A stretch of 64,000 bases of DNA from Paracoccus sediminilitoris (GTDB lineage: Bacteria; Pseudomonadota; Alphaproteobacteria; Rhodobacterales; Rhodobacteraceae): contig NZ_QJPK01000001.1 in assembly GCF_003259195.1 (NCBI RefSeq), positions 124,001 to 188,000 on the forward strand, read 5' to 3'. The notes beneath the pieces were generated by a model. The model did not search any database. It was not told the DNA's origin and saw nothing but the letters and a program-made list of their open reading frames with translations. Made by a program: the position numbers and the translations under genes. Below, piece by piece: positions 52,537 through 62,104 of the stretch; the first letter of the stretch is position 1; every line of letters begins with the position of its first letter.

Positions 52537-55500
52537 TCAGGCGCTGCCGCCCGACGAGCCGCAGCAGCTGCACCGGCAGAATGCGCCGTCGCGCTGAACT
52601 ACGCCCTCGCCGCAGGCGGCGCAAGGCTCTGCATCGACGCGCAGCGCGGTCTGGCCCTGCGACCGCCCCGCCCCACCCTGCAGGACCATCAGTTCCTGCG
52701 GCAGGCGCTTGCGCAGATAGCCCGCGCTGCTGACCTGCCGCAGCATGGTCAGCGGCTGCAGCGTCGGATCGGCCCGCGGCGCCTCGCCCTCGCGTTCGCC
52801 CTCGCCCAAGTCGTCAAAGCTGGCGCCTGTGGGTTTCACATGCGCCAAGTCGGTCCGGTCCAGATAGCTGACCGCCAGTTCGCGAAAGACGTAATCCAGG
52901 ATCGAGGTCGCGTTCTTGATGCTGTCATTGCCCTGCACTGTGCCTGCCGGTTCGAACCGGGTGAAGGTGAAGGCGTCGACGAATTCTTCCAAGGGCACGC
53001 CGTATTGCAGGCCCACCGACACCGCGATGGCGAAATTGTTCATCATGGCGCGAAAGCCCGCGCCCTCCTTGTGCATGTCGATGAAGATCTCGCCCAGGTT
53101 GCCGTCGTCATATTCGCCGGTGCGCAGATAGACCTTGTGCCCGCCGACACTGGCCTTCTGGGTATAGCCCTTGCGCCGCAGCGGCAGCTTTTCGCGCTGA
53201 GAGCGGATTTCCCGCACGATGATCCGCTCGACGATCTTTTCGGCCATGATGCCGGCGCGCTGGCGGGGCGGGGCCGCGATGATGGCCTGCGCGTCCTCCT
53301 CCTCGCCGATCAGGGACCGGATGACGGGCTGGGACAGGCGCGAACCGTCACGGTGGATCGCGCTGCCCTTCAGGCCCTGCGACCATGCCAGGTCATGCAG
53401 GGCCAGCGTGTCGGCGATGGTCGCCGCGTTCGGCAGATCGATGGTCCGTGCGATGCCGCCCGAAACGAAGCCCTGCACGGCCGCCATCATGCGGATATGG
53501 GCGTCCACCGACAGCTGGCGCGTCCCACCGGGGCTGGCGCAGTCGAAGACAGCCAGATCCTCTGCGCGCAGATGCGGGGCGCCTTCGATTTTCATGGCGC
53601 CGCAGACATGGTCGTTCGCCGCATCGATCTGCGCCTGCGAAAAGCCCAGATGCGCCAGCATGTCAAAGCCCGGATCGGCCAGAAGGCCATCGGCGATGCC
53701 AAGCGTCACCCGGCAGAAATCGCGCCCCAGGGTCCATTGGTTGAAGACGAAGCGGATGTCGAAGGCGCCCTGCAGCGCGGCCTCGACCCGGTCCAGCTGC
53801 TGCGGGCCAAAGCCCTTGGCGGCCAATGCGTCATGGTCGATGGCGGGGCTGCCGATCAGAGTGCCGTGGCCCACCGCATGGGCCGCGATATCAGCGATCT
53901 GGTCGTCATCATAGCCCAGGGCCGCCAGCCCCTGCAGGATCGCCGGGTTCAGCACCTTGCCTTCCCCCTGCCCCCCAAGCGCCGCGAACCGGACCTGGGC
54001 GTGATCGGGGTCGAGGCCCTGCGTGTCGCAATCCAGGATCAGCCCGATCTGCCCCGCGCGGGCGATCAGGCTGGCCTGGGCGTTGCGGAAGCCGTGGGTG
54101 CGGCCCACGCTCAGCGCCCTGTCCCAGGCATCGCGGGCCAGAGCGACCAGCGACGGATCGGGACAGGCATCGCCGTCCAGCGCCACGGGCGCGACGTTCA
54201 ACCCGTCGTGACCGCCGCCATCATGCGCCGCCGCATGGTGGTTGGCGATCACGCGCAGCATGGCGTCGCTGTTCCGGGCATGGCCCGCAAAAGCGCCAAG
54301 CTGCGTTGCCATCTGGGCGCTGAACGCATAGGCGGTGCCGGTCAGCAGCGCGGTGATCGCCGCGCCCATCGCACGGCCCGCGTCGCTGTCATATCCCATC
54401 CCCATCCGCATCAGCAGCCCGCCAAGCCCAGCATATCCCAGCCCCAGCGGACGGAAATCAACGCTGCGCTGCGCGATGCCGGCTGTGGGGAACTGCGCCA
54501 TCGCGACCGTGATGTCAGCGGTGAGGGTCCAAAGGTCCACCGCATGGGCGAAACCCTCGCCATCGAAGGCCCCGTCGCGCAGAAAGGCCGGCAGGTTCAG
54601 CACCGCGATGCTGCAGGCCGTGTCGTCCAGGAACAGGAACGCGCCATCGGTGCTGCTTCCCCGGACCCTGCCGTCGCGCGGGCAGGTGTGCCAGGCGTTG
54701 ATCGTATCGTCGAACTGAACCGAAGGCTCGGCGCTGGCCCAGGCGGCGTGGCCGATGCGGTCCCACAGGGCGCGGGCCGGGATGCAGCGGTCGACGCCGC
54801 CATCGCTGCGGCGCAACAGGGCCCATGGCCGATTATCGCGCACCGCCTGCAGAAACGCGTCGCTGATGCGCAAAGCCGTGTCGCCGTTCTGGCCCGAAAC
54901 GCTGGCATAGCCTGCCCCGTCCCAATCGGTGTCAAAGCTGGGGAACCGGATGCTGGTGAACCCCTGCTGCGCATAATGCAGGACCCGGTGCAGGAAGCTT
55001 TCGGGGATCATGGCGCGCCGCGCGTCGCGGATGGCCTGCGCCAGCGTGGCGTTCGGGGCGGGGTCGCTGCCGCCCTGCGCCACGGCGGCAAAGATCGCGT
55101 TCAGATGCTGCTGATGCAGATGGGCGCCCGCGATCAGGCTGGAGAGCTTGTGCTCCTCCTCCAGCTTCCAGTCGATGAAATCCTCGACCTCGGGGTGGTC
55201 GATGTCGCAGATGGCGATGCGGGTGCTGCGGCGGTTCTGGCCATGGGGGCGCACCGCGCCCGCCACGCGGTCGCCCAGGCGCAGGGCATCCATCATCCCA
55301 CCCTGCGACGGGGTTTCGTCGGCGGCCTGCAGGTCGCTGACATTCGTGCCGCTGCCCTTGGCCTGCCGGATCAGCCGCGCCTCGCGCTGCCACAGGTCCA
55401 GGGCGCACTCTTCGGGCAGGCCGTCGCCGATGGACTGGATGAAGTGGCCGTGGGGGCGGGGATGTGACGCGTCGGCGCGCGCCGCCCGGCCGGTCGCGGG

Positions 55501-56025
55501 ATCGACGCGAAAGCCCGGTTCGGCCGTGGCGATGCCATAGGCCCAGTGCAGGCCGGTCCCCTGCCATTGTTCGGGCGACGGCGACGCCATCTGGCGGGCC
55601 AGCATGGCGCGCATCTCGTCCAGATAGGCGCGGGCATCCGCGTCGCCGTCAAAATAGCCGCCCTTCCAGCCCCAATAGGTCCATGCCCCCGCCATGCGGT
55701 CGAAAACCTGGCGTGCGTCGGTTTCGAGTCCGAAACGCTGATCGGCGGGCAGGTCCTGCAGCGCCGACAGGTCGGCCTCGTGCCGCCACAGGAATTCGGG
55801 AACGCCATCTTCGGGCACGGGCTTCAGGATGGCGGGGACGCCCCCGGCGTGGCAGAAGGACCGCGCCAGGACCTCGGCTGCGACCTGGCTGAAATGGGCG
55901 GGGACGATGACCGGATGGCCCTCGCCATCCTCGGGCTCGGGGCCCTGCGCGATCAGGCGCGTGACAAAGGCGATCTCGCCATATGCCCCGGCATCCAGGA
56001 AAGAGAAACGACGTTCGATCTGCAT
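52537..56025 (-). CDS. Class II (B12-dependent) ribonucleotide reductase homologue lacking catalytic cysteines
   Basis: An intact 1162-residue protein aligned by eye with alphaproteobacterial NrdJ over its length. Matching parts include [56 protein letters not shown] and a C-terminal zinc-ribbon-like CAACG/CRCSCCG region. Catalytic motifs are changed. The NPCSE of the thiyl-radical cysteine is STDGA at residues 458-462 (cysteine to aspartate 460). The redox cysteine of ACFIQS is histidine 194 (GHFIQS). The partner cysteine in DDTAC remains. It therefore should not reduce ribonucleotides; a nucleotide- or cobalamin-binding regulatory role is possible. It has a 445-base upstream region of its own. 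Confidence 0.8.
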   Translation of the reverse strand: MQIERRFSFLDAGAYGEIAFVTRLIAQGPEPEDGEGHPVIVPAHFSQVAAEVLARSFCHAGGVPAILKPVPEDGVPEFLWRHEADLSALQDLPADQRFGLETDARQVFDRMAGAWTYWGWKGGYFDGDADARAYLDEMRAMLARQMASPSPEQWQGTGLHWAYGIATAEPGFRVDPATGRAARADASHPRPHGHFIQSIGDGLPEECALDLWQREARLIRQAKGSGTNVSDLQAADETPSQGGMMDALRLGDRVAGAVRPHGQNRRSTRIAICDIDHPEVEDFIDWKLEEEHKLSSLIAGAHLHQQHLNAIFAAVAQGGSDPAPNATLAQAIRDARRAMIPESFLHRVLHYAQQGFTSIRFPSFDTDWDGAGYASVSGQNGDTALRISDAFLQAVRDNRPWALLRRSDGGVDRCIPARALWDRIGHAAWASAEPSVQFDDTINAWHTCPRDGRVRGSSTDGAFLFLDDTACSIAVLNLPAFLRDGAFDGEGFAHAVDLWTLTADITVAMAQFPTAGIAQRSVDFRPLGLGYAGLGGLLMRMGMGYDSDAGRAMGAAITALLTGTAYAFSAQMATQLGAFAGHARNSDAMLRVIANHHAAAHDGGGHDGLNVAPVALDGDACPDPSLVALARDAWDRALSVGRTHGFRNAQASLIARAGQIGLILDCDTQGLDPDHAQVRFAALGGQGEGKVLNPAILQGLAALGYDDDQIADIAAHAVGHGTLIGSPAIDHDALAAKGFGPQQLDRVEAALQGAFDIRFVFNQWTLGRDFCRVTLGIADGLLADPGFDMLAHLGFSQAQIDAANDHVCGAMKIEGAPHLRAEDLAVFDCASPGGTRQLSVDAHIRMMAAVQGFVSGGIARTIDLPNAATIADTLALHDLAWSQGLKGSAIHRDGSRLSQPVIRSLIGEEEDAQAIIAAPPRQRAGIMAEKIVERIIVREIRSQREKLPLRRKGYTQKASVGGHKVYLRTGEYDDGNLGEIFIDMHKEGAGFRAMMNNFAIAVSVGLQYGVPLEEFVDAFTFTRFEPAGTVQGNDSIKNATSILDYVFRELAVSYLDRTDLAHVKPTGASFDDLGEGEREGEAPRADPTLQPLTMLRQVSSAGYLRKRLPQELMVLQGGAGRSQGQTALRVDAEPCAACGEGVVQRDGAFCRCSCCGSSGGSA

Positions 56026-56470
56026 GTCAGCGCGTCCTGTACTAGCCTGCCTTGAGGCCGCGCGACGCGTGACGGGCCGTCAGCCCATGGGGCATCCGCA
56101 GGATGGCCCGACCATCCTGCATACCGGTCGTCCGCTGCCCTTGGGATGCGCGCATCCGGCATGACCCGTGACGCGCGCAACCTGTGCCGCTGCGGCAATT
56201 TGCGACAGGGTGCCGTCGCACGACCGACTGTTCAACGGATTTATTTCTGCAAAACCATGGGTTTGCCCATTGACAGCGCTGCCGCGCATGGACCCACTGG
56301 ATTCGTGCACAGGACGCGCCGAATTTTCGGGTCCACCTTGGATGAATTGGGTTAATATCTTTTTCTGCCAATAGATTGATGGAAACCATCCCAAGGATAT
56401 CCACAGGCTTTCGCGCCAGTCATCCCCCGCTTGCCAACAAGCGATGCACCAAAGCCACAAGGCGCGGATT
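56026..56470. other. 445-base intergenic region upstream of the NrdJ-like gene
   Basis: No convincing gene is seen. Near the NrdJ-like start there is a perfect 9-bp hairpin GCAGGATGG / CCATCCTGC (56098-56120) and a self-complementary GGATGCGCGCATCC (56144-56157). The central part (about 56220-56400) is AT-richer, with a TTGACA at about 56270 on the plus strand and a GATGG-AAA-CCATC palindrome near 56378. A long structured leader or a small RNA is possible. I could not find a cobalamin riboswitch box. Confidence 0.5.
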
Positions 56471-57013
56471 TCAGCGCGCCGGGGTCAGGATGTCACGGTC
56501 GGTGACGATCAGATCTAACGGCTGGTCGAAATCTTCGGCCGGAATCTCGGGCAATTCCTGGCAGGCAAAGGCCAGCCCGATGGCCGTGACCGGGCCCGAT
56601 TCGCGCAGAACCTGCAGCGTGCGGTCATAGAAGCCGCCGCCATAGCCGATGCGGTTGCCCCGACGGTCAAAGCCCGCCAGCGGCACGATCAGCACCTGCG
56701 GGGTCAGCTGGGGCGCGTCCTCTCCGGGATGGGACGTGCCGAAGGCGCCGGGCTGCAGCGGCTGTCCCTGCCAGTGGCGAAAGACCAGCGGGCGGGCGGG
56801 GCCGGTGACCACGGGCAGGCACAGGGGACCTGCATGGGTGGCCATGGCTGCGCGGGGGTCGGCCTCGTCCCGCATGGGCCAGTATCCGGCCAGAACGGCG
56901 CTGGCATGGGGCGCAAGGGCCGCGATCAGGTGGTGGTCCAGCGCGGCCTGATCGCCCCCCCCCTGCCCGCGCGCCGTCAGCGCCATGCGCCGAAGGGCCG
57001 CCTTGTCGGTCAC
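56471..57013 (-). CDS. 5-formyltetrahydrofolate cyclo-ligase
   Basis: A 180-residue folate enzyme that returns 5-formyl-THF to 5,10-methenyl-THF using ATP. Typical blocks are YWPMRDEADP, VPLAGFDRRGNRIGYGGGFYDR and FACQELPEIPAEDFDQPLDLIVTD. The start is a GTG at 57013 (MTDKAALRR) in GTGA overlap with the mgtE stop; the longer open frame upstream is only the mgtE complement in another phase. The 6S RNA gene often found next to this gene in alphaproteobacteria was not recognised here. Confidence 0.92.
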   Translation of the reverse strand: MTDKAALRRMALTARGQGGGDQAALDHHLIAALAPHASAVLAGYWPMRDEADPRAAMATHAGPLCLPVVTGPARPLVFRHWQGQPLQPGAFGTSHPGEDAPQLTPQVLIVPLAGFDRRGNRIGYGGGFYDRTLQVLRESGPVTAIGLAFACQELPEIPAEDFDQPLDLIVTDRDILTPAR

Positions 57014-58413
57014 AGCAGTACCGTCGATGCCAGTCCCAGAAAGGCCATGAAGCCGATCACGTCGGTCATCATCGTCACGAAGGTCCCCGATGCCAAGGCC
57101 GGGTCCGCCCCCAGCTTGTTCAGCGCCAGGGGCACCATGATCCCGGCCAGCGCGGCCACCATCAGGTTGATGACCATCGCCATGCCGATCACCGCCGCCA
57201 GCCATGGGTCCTGGAACCACAGGAAGGTGATGACCGCCATGATGGCGCCAAAGACCAGCCCGTTGATCAGCCCCACCACCATTTCCCGCCGCACGACGCG
57301 CAGCGCGTTCGACGATGACAGGTCGCGCGTCGCCAGACCCCGCACGGCGACGGTCAGCGTCTGGGTGCCCGCATTCCCGCCCATCGAGGCGACGATGGGC
57401 ATCAGCACGGCCAGCGCCACCAGCTGGGAAATCGCGCCCTCGAAAAACGCGATGACGGCGGCGGCGGCCAGGGCGGTCGGGATGTTTGTGGCCAGCCACG
57501 GCACCCGCTGGCGCACCGTCTGCAGCACGCTGTCCGATATGCTGGACTCGTCGCCCACACCGGCCAAGCGCAGGATGTCCTCCTCGTGCTCCTCGTCCAG
57601 GACGGCCATGGCGTCATCGATGGTGATGACGCCGACCAGCCGGTCGTCGCCATCCACCACGGGGGCGGAGATCAGGTGATACTGGTTGAAGATATAGGCG
57701 ACATCGGCTTCCTCGGCATAGGCGCTGATGGTGCGGAAGCTGTCTTCGGCCATGTCGCGCAGGGGCGCGTCGCGACGGGACGCCAGCAGGCGGCCAAGCG
57801 TGACATAGCCGATGGGATGACGGCGCGGGTCGACCAGGATGATGTGATAGAACTGCTCGGGCAGCCATTCCTCGCGGCGCATGAAATCGATGGCCTCACC
57901 CACGGTCCAATGCTCGGGGGCGGTCACGACCTCGGATTGCATCAGACGGCCGGCGGAATATTCGGGATAGGCCAGCGACTGGCGGACGGCGGCCTGGTCG
58001 CTGTCGTCCAGCGCCGACAGGATGGCGTCGCGGTCGGTGTCGTCCAGATCCTCGACCAGGTCGACGACGTCGTCGCTGTCCATCTCGCGAACGGCATCGG
58101 CCAGGACGTCGCGGGGCAGCAGCTCCAGCACCTCCTCGCGGATGGATTCGTCGATCTCGGACAGGATCTCGCCGTCGATCTCGGCGCCATAGAGTTCTAG
58201 GAACAGGCGGCGCCGCCCCGGGGCGAGCTGTTCGATGATGTCGGCGATATCGGCGCCGTGCAGCTTTTCCAGCAGGGCGTTCAGCGCCTGTTGGTTACCC
58301 TGATCCATGATGTCGTCCAGCCGCCCCAAGAATTCGGGGCTGGAGACGTAATCCTGATCCCCCTGATCTGGGTTCGGGGTCTGATCGATCTGCAGGCGGT
58401 CGTGGTCGGTCAT
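57010..58413 (-). CDS. mgtE: Magnesium transporter MgtE
   Basis: Mg2+ channel/transporter of the inner membrane, 467 residues. An N-terminal superhelical MgtE_N domain (about 30-140), two CBS domains (about 150-280) that sense cytoplasmic Mg2+, and five C-terminal membrane helices (about 310-467) are present. The pore motif PIVASMGGNAGTQTLTVAVRGLA is intact. It is coupled to the cyclo-ligase gene downstream by overlap and follows the hisN-like gene on the same strand by 42 bases. Confidence 0.96.
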   Translation of the reverse strand: MTDHDRLQIDQTPNPDQGDQDYVSSPEFLGRLDDIMDQGNQQALNALLEKLHGADIADIIEQLAPGRRRLFLELYGAEIDGEILSEIDESIREEVLELLPRDVLADAVREMDSDDVVDLVEDLDDTDRDAILSALDDSDQAAVRQSLAYPEYSAGRLMQSEVVTAPEHWTVGEAIDFMRREEWLPEQFYHIILVDPRRHPIGYVTLGRLLASRRDAPLRDMAEDSFRTISAYAEEADVAYIFNQYHLISAPVVDGDDRLVGVITIDDAMAVLDEEHEEDILRLAGVGDESSISDSVLQTVRQRVPWLATNIPTALAAAAVIAFFEGAISQLVALAVLMPIVASMGGNAGTQTLTVAVRGLATRDLSSSNALRVVRREMVVGLINGLVFGAIMAVITFLWFQDPWLAAVIGMAMVINLMVAALAGIMVPLALNKLGADPALASGTFVTMMTDVIGFMAFLGLASTVLL

Positions 58414-58455
58414 GCTGCCCCTTCTGTCTTCGGAAATCAGGCGTGGATAATGGTG

Positions 58456-59241
58456 TCAGCCGGCCAGCAGGGCCAGCGCGGCCGCGTGCAGTTCGGGGCT
58501 GGCGGCGGCGATGACCTGACCGCCCTGTGCGGCCGGTCCCCCCTGCCAATCGGTCACGATGCCGCCCGCCGCCTGAACGACCGCCAGCGGCCCCGCGATG
58601 TCGTAGGATTGCAGCCCCGCCTCGATCACCAGATCGATCTGCCCCAGCGCCAGAAGCGCATAGGCATAGCAGTCCAGCCCGTAACGCGTCAGCCGCACCT
58701 GATCGGCGACACGGCGGAACGCCTGCGCCTCGGTCGCGGTGCCCACTTCGGGAAATGTTGTCATCAGCGTCGCGCGGTCCAGCGCGACGTCGCGGCGGGC
58801 CTTCAGGCCGCGGGTGCCATGCGGACCGGTCATCTGCGCGATGCCAAACCCACCCTCGAACCGTTCGCCGATATAGGGCTGGTCGATCAGGCCATAGACG
58901 ACGTCCTGCCCGTCGGACAGGCCGATCAGCACGCCCCAGCTGGCCGCACCGCTGATGAAGGCGCGCGTGCCGTCGATGGGGTCCAGGATCCAGGTCAGGC
59001 CGCTGGTGCCGGGGCTGTGGCCGTATTCCTCGCCCAGGATGGCGTCGTCGGGGCGGTGGCGTGCCAAGACCTGGCGCATCGCCTGTTCTGCGGCACGGTC
59101 GGCTTCGGTGACGGGGTCGAAATTGGCGGGGCGCTTGTTGTCGGCGACCAGGTCGTCGCTGCGAAACAGGGGCAGGATCGCCTTGCGGGCGGCATCTGCC
59201 ATGTCATGCGCGGTCCGGATGATCTGCGCTGCGTCCTGCAT
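58456..59241 (-). CDS. hisN: Inositol-monophosphatase-fold phosphatase, probable histidinol-phosphatase
   Basis: Mg2+-dependent phosphatase of the IMPase superfamily, 261 residues. Metal ligands appear in ILGEEYG and WILDPIDGTRAFISG; the third site is YDIAGPLAVVQAAGG, the variant seen in HisN-type enzymes instead of WDxAAG. HisN dephosphorylates histidinol phosphate in actinobacteria and many alphaproteobacteria. FIG-type or inositol substrates cannot be excluded. No other his gene is nearby. Confidence 0.82.
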   Translation of the reverse strand: MQDAAQIIRTAHDMADAARKAILPLFRSDDLVADNKRPANFDPVTEADRAAEQAMRQVLARHRPDDAILGEEYGHSPGTSGLTWILDPIDGTRAFISGAASWGVLIGLSDGQDVVYGLIDQPYIGERFEGGFGIAQMTGPHGTRGLKARRDVALDRATLMTTFPEVGTATEAQAFRRVADQVRLTRYGLDCYAYALLALGQIDLVIEAGLQSYDIAGPLAVVQAAGGIVTDWQGGPAAQGGQVIAAASPELHAAALALLAG

Positions 59242-59319
59242 GATGGCCCCCTGTCGCTGGTTGACGCAGGTGTAACCCGAATGAACAGCAGGGGCCAGAC
59301 GCGAAGGGAAGATGTCGCC

Positions 59320-59337
59320 CCGCGTTCATGAACGCGG
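59320..59337. repeat. 18-base perfect palindrome upstream of hisN-like gene
   Basis: CCGCGTTCATGAACGCGG is fully self-complementary and lies 20 bases after the stop of the PraR-like regulator and about 80 bases before the hisN-like start. It could be the regulator's terminator stem or an operator; there is no T-run. Confidence 0.5.
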
Positions 59338-59356
59338 AACGACCGGTTTCAGTCGA

Positions 59357-59716
59357 TCAGGCGGCGTCCGACAGGACGCGGGCCAGTTCGAAGATCTGGC
59401 GACGCTGCGCTTCCGGCATGGCATAGTATGCACGCACCAGTTGCAGAGCCTCCTTGTCGGCGAACATGTCGCCCTCGACGATCTGCGACATGGCCCCTTC
59501 ATGCAGCCCTTCGAAGAAGAAGCTGACCGGAACATCCACCGCATGGGCAATATCCCACAGACGCGACGCCGAAACCCGGTTCATCCCAGTTTCGTACTTC
59601 TGGATCTGCTGGAATTTGATACCGACCTTGTCGGCCAATTGCTGCTGGGTCATTCCGATCATCCAGCGACGATGGCGGATACGCTTACCAACATGAACAT
59701 CAACACTATGCTTCAT
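59357..59716 (-). CDS. XRE-type helix-turn-helix regulator (PraR-like)
   Basis: A 119-residue Cro/C1-type regulator. The HTH (about 8-62) reads VGKRIRHRRWMIGMTQQQLA, then KVGIKFQQIQKYETGMNRVSASRLWDIA, followed by VPVSFFFEG and a short helical tail (90-119). This pattern is close to PraR of rhizobia and related alphaproteobacterial regulators of biofilm and quorum-sensing traits. The start at 59716 (MKHSVDVHVG) fits the family; a GTG four codons upstream is possible. Targets cannot be read from the sequence. Confidence 0.85.
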   Translation of the reverse strand: MKHSVDVHVGKRIRHRRWMIGMTQQQLADKVGIKFQQIQKYETGMNRVSASRLWDIAHAVDVPVSFFFEGLHEGAMSQIVEGDMFADKEALQLVRAYYAMPEAQRRQIFELARVLSDAA

Positions 59717-59903
59717 CGCTAACCTCACTCAATCTGCAGAGGTAGTACGACAACAATGCACAATTCCACAGTGTCTTCTTGGTTAACAGGCCCGATCTTG
59801 ACCAAAAAGACAGGTCTGGGAGAGGCTTCCGGGCGGTCCGGACGGCCGGTCCGGGCTAACCTGACCATCGACGCGCCCTGCGCCCGCCATCACAGGAGGA
59901 AAC

Positions 59904-60863
59904 ATGATTCGCCAAGCCCAGATTCCCGCCCTTGGACAGGGGCCTGCCATTACCAACCAGCCGCCCCCCGTGGCGGGCCCGGGACAGGTGCTGGTCCGCA
60001 TGGCCGCCTCTGCCTTGAATTTCGCGGATTTGCTGAAGGCGCAGGGCACCTATCAGGAACCCCAGGATCCTCCCTTCGTCCCGGGCCTGGAAGGCGCCGG
60101 CACCGTGATCGAAGCACCGCAGGGTTCGGATCTGGCCGCCGGCACCCGCGTCGCCGTGTCCTGTCCCGGCACGATGGCCCAGATCATCGCCGTCGATCCC
60201 GCCGCCCTGCAGGCCATTCCCGACAGCATGAGCTTTGAACAGGCCGCTGGTTTTCAGGTGGCTTATGGGACAAGTCATCTGGCCCTGACAGGTCCGGGTT
60301 CGCTGCGCCGGGACGACACCCTGGTCGTCCTGGGGGCGGCGGGCGGCGTCGGCCTGACCGCCGTCGAAATCGGCGCGGCGCTTGGGGCCAGGGTCATCGG
60401 CATCGCCCGCGGCGCAACGCGGCTGGAGACGGTGCGGACCGCCGGCGCCCAGCACGTGATCGACAGCGACACCTGCCCCGATCTGCGTCAGGCCCTGCGC
60501 GACCTGGGCGGCGCGGATGTCGTCTATGACCCCGTGGGTGACGAACCCGGCGCGGCGGCCTTTCGCGCCCTGCGTCCCGGCGGCCGCCACCTGATCATCG
60601 GTTTCGCCGGCGGCGAGCCCCCCGCCCTGCCCCTGAACCACGCGCTGGTGAAGAACATCTCGATCCACGGATTCTACTGGGGCGGGTATCGCAAGCAGGA
60701 CCCGGCCGCCTTGCGCGCCAGCATGCAGGCCCTGTTCGAGCTGTTCGACCAAGGCAAACTGAACCCCGTCATGGGCCATGTCCTGCCGCTGGATCGCATC
60801 CAGGAGGGTTACGACCTGCTGCGTGACAGGCGCAGTGTCGGAAAGGTCATCATAACACTGTAA
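59904..60863 (+). CDS. Zinc-independent quinone oxidoreductase (MDR family)
   Basis: A 319-residue NADPH-dependent oxidoreductase of the medium-chain family. The N-terminal GroES-like domain (about 1-125) has SALNFADLLKAQGTYQ and FVPGLEGAGTV, and the Rossmann domain (about 125-270) carries LVVLGAAGGVGLTAVEIG. Zinc-binding residues of alcohol dehydrogenases are missing, as expected for quinone or enone reductases. An AGGAGG site precedes the ATG. It is a single-gene unit, 187 bases from the divergent regulator. Confidence 0.9.
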   Translation: MIRQAQIPALGQGPAITNQPPPVAGPGQVLVRMAASALNFADLLKAQGTYQEPQDPPFVPGLEGAGTVIEAPQGSDLAAGTRVAVSCPGTMAQIIAVDPAALQAIPDSMSFEQAAGFQVAYGTSHLALTGPGSLRRDDTLVVLGAAGGVGLTAVEIGAALGARVIGIARGATRLETVRTAGAQHVIDSDTCPDLRQALRDLGGADVVYDPVGDEPGAAAFRALRPGGRHLIIGFAGGEPPALPLNHALVKNISIHGFYWGGYRKQDPAALRASMQALFELFDQGKLNPVMGHVLPLDRIQEGYDLLRDRRSVGKVIITL

Positions 60864-60967
60864 TTGCGGCTATCTGCCGCAGCACCGGCATTGAAAAAAC
60901 AGCCCGACAACCGATATTCTAGGTCACGAGGGGGCATGATCCCCATTGCCTCACAGAGGAGAGTTCG

Positions 60968-61717
60968 ATGGCAGACTTTAACACTTATCGCACCGCGCAG
61001 GGTGTCGGCACCCGCAGCCACGCGGTGGTCGACGAAGGCCTGCGGGCTTACATGAACAAGGTTTATGGGCTGATGGCGGTCGGCATGGGTGTTACCGCCG
61101 TTGCCGCATTCGGCATTTCGACGGCTGCCGTCACGGCTGATGGCCAGCTGACGGGTCTGGGCGCGGCGATCTACACCTCGCCGCTGAAATGGGTGATCAT
61201 GTTCGCGCCCATGCTGATGGTCTTTGCCTTCGGCGCAGCCATGAACCGCCTGTCAGTCGGCGCGGCCACTGGCCTGTTTTATGCCTTCGCGGCCCTGATG
61301 GGCCTGTCGATCAGCTCGATCTTCCTGGTCTATACCTCGGTCTCGATCGTTCAGACCTTCCTGGTGACGGCCATCGCCTTCGCGGGACTGTCGCTCTGGG
61401 GCTATACCACCAAAAAGGACATCTCGGGCTGGGGCAGCTTCCTGATCATGGGCGTGATCGGCCTGATCGTCGCCTCGATCGTGAACATCTTCCTGCAATC
61501 CTCGGCGATGCAGTTCGCGATCTCGGGCTTGGGCGTGCTGATCTTCGCGGGCCTGACGGCTTATGACACCCAGAACATCAAGAACACCTATCTGCAGATG
61601 GCGGGTTCGGATGCGGATTTCATCGGCAAGTCGGCCATCATGGGCGCGCTGCAGCTGTATCTGGACTTCCTGAACCTGTTCATGTTCCTGCTGTCGTTCA
61701 TGGGCAACCGCGAGTGA
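60968..61717 (+). CDS. Bax inhibitor-1/YccA family membrane protein
   Basis: A 249-residue integral membrane protein with about seven helices. The family's C-terminal stretch (GLTAYDTQNIKNTYLQM, then ALQLYLDFLNLFMFLLSFMG) is intact; the two aspartates of this region act as a pH-sensitive latch for Ca2+ leak in the studied homologue BsYetJ. The N-terminus (about 1-30) is polar and cytoplasmic. A GAGGAGAG site precedes the ATG. A strong terminator follows, so the gene is monocistronic. Confidence 0.93.
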   Translation: MADFNTYRTAQGVGTRSHAVVDEGLRAYMNKVYGLMAVGMGVTAVAAFGISTAAVTADGQLTGLGAAIYTSPLKWVIMFAPMLMVFAFGAAMNRLSVGAATGLFYAFAALMGLSISSIFLVYTSVSIVQTFLVTAIAFAGLSLWGYTTKKDISGWGSFLIMGVIGLIVASIVNIFLQSSAMQFAISGLGVLIFAGLTAYDTQNIKNTYLQMAGSDADFIGKSAIMGALQLYLDFLNLFMFLLSFMGNRE

Positions 61718-61742
61718 TCGCGACCTGATCCAGACGTTCGAA

Positions 61743-61772
61743 GGCCCCGCCGTTCATCGGCGGGGCCTTTTT
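61743..61772 (+). terminator. Rho-independent terminator of the BI-1 family gene
   Basis: Perfect 10-bp stem GGCCCCGCCG / CGGCGGGGCC with loop TTCAT, followed by TTTTT, 25 bases after the stop codon. Confidence 0.92.
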
Positions 61773-62104
61773 CATTCCGGGCAGGTTTTTCAACATGGCA
61801 CCGATTAGCCACCCAATGTGCCTGAAGATCAGGTACAAATTTTGCCGGGATGAGGGCTGGAATTTTACCCAGGATGACTACGCATGTCATTCATCCCGGC
61901 AGGTGCTTAGCTTCCTTTTGAGGCTGGTGACACTTTTTCAGCTGAAGACAGGATCGGCGTTACAAGGCGCGGTCGCAGCGTATCGGACGGTTGGCCTGTC
62001 TGCACCATCAGATCAGAAAGTTGATAGGACGTCTGACACATGACGAAAGGCAGTTTGCCGCCTTCCAGATCCAGCGGATCGTCATCAGGTGACAGATATT
62101 CGAC
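61773..62104. other. Intergenic stretch with long inverted repeat, no recognised gene
   Basis: A 332-base stretch, AT-richer than the genome. It has an inverted repeat TGCCGGGATGA (61843-61853) / TCATCCCGGCA (61891-61901) with a 37-base spacer. A plus-strand frame at 61797-62043 is open but has no ribosome site, poor codon use and no recognisable product. The origin of this DNA is unclear; a mobile-element remnant or a structured RNA are options. Confidence 0.5.

Noticed and set aside
51046..55467. 1473-codon plus-strand open frame opposite manC and the NrdJ-like gene
   Set aside because: It is a GC-rich antisense shadow: it spans two real genes and an intergenic gap, its translation is low-complexity in Gln, His, Gly and Arg, and it matches no family.
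56026..56470. Cobalamin riboswitch upstream of the B12-type reductase homologue
   Set aside because: No B12-box-like sequence could be recognised on the minus strand. The hairpins present do not match the known core.
56026..56470. 6S RNA gene next to the formyl-THF cyclo-ligase
   Set aside because: The position is suggestive for alphaproteobacteria, but I could not assemble the long bulged hairpin of 6S RNA, and the cyclo-ligase is here coupled to mgtE.
61797..62043. 82-codon plus-strand frame after the BI-1 terminator
   Set aside because: No ribosome site, it runs through the inverted repeat, has atypical codon use and no recognisable similarity.
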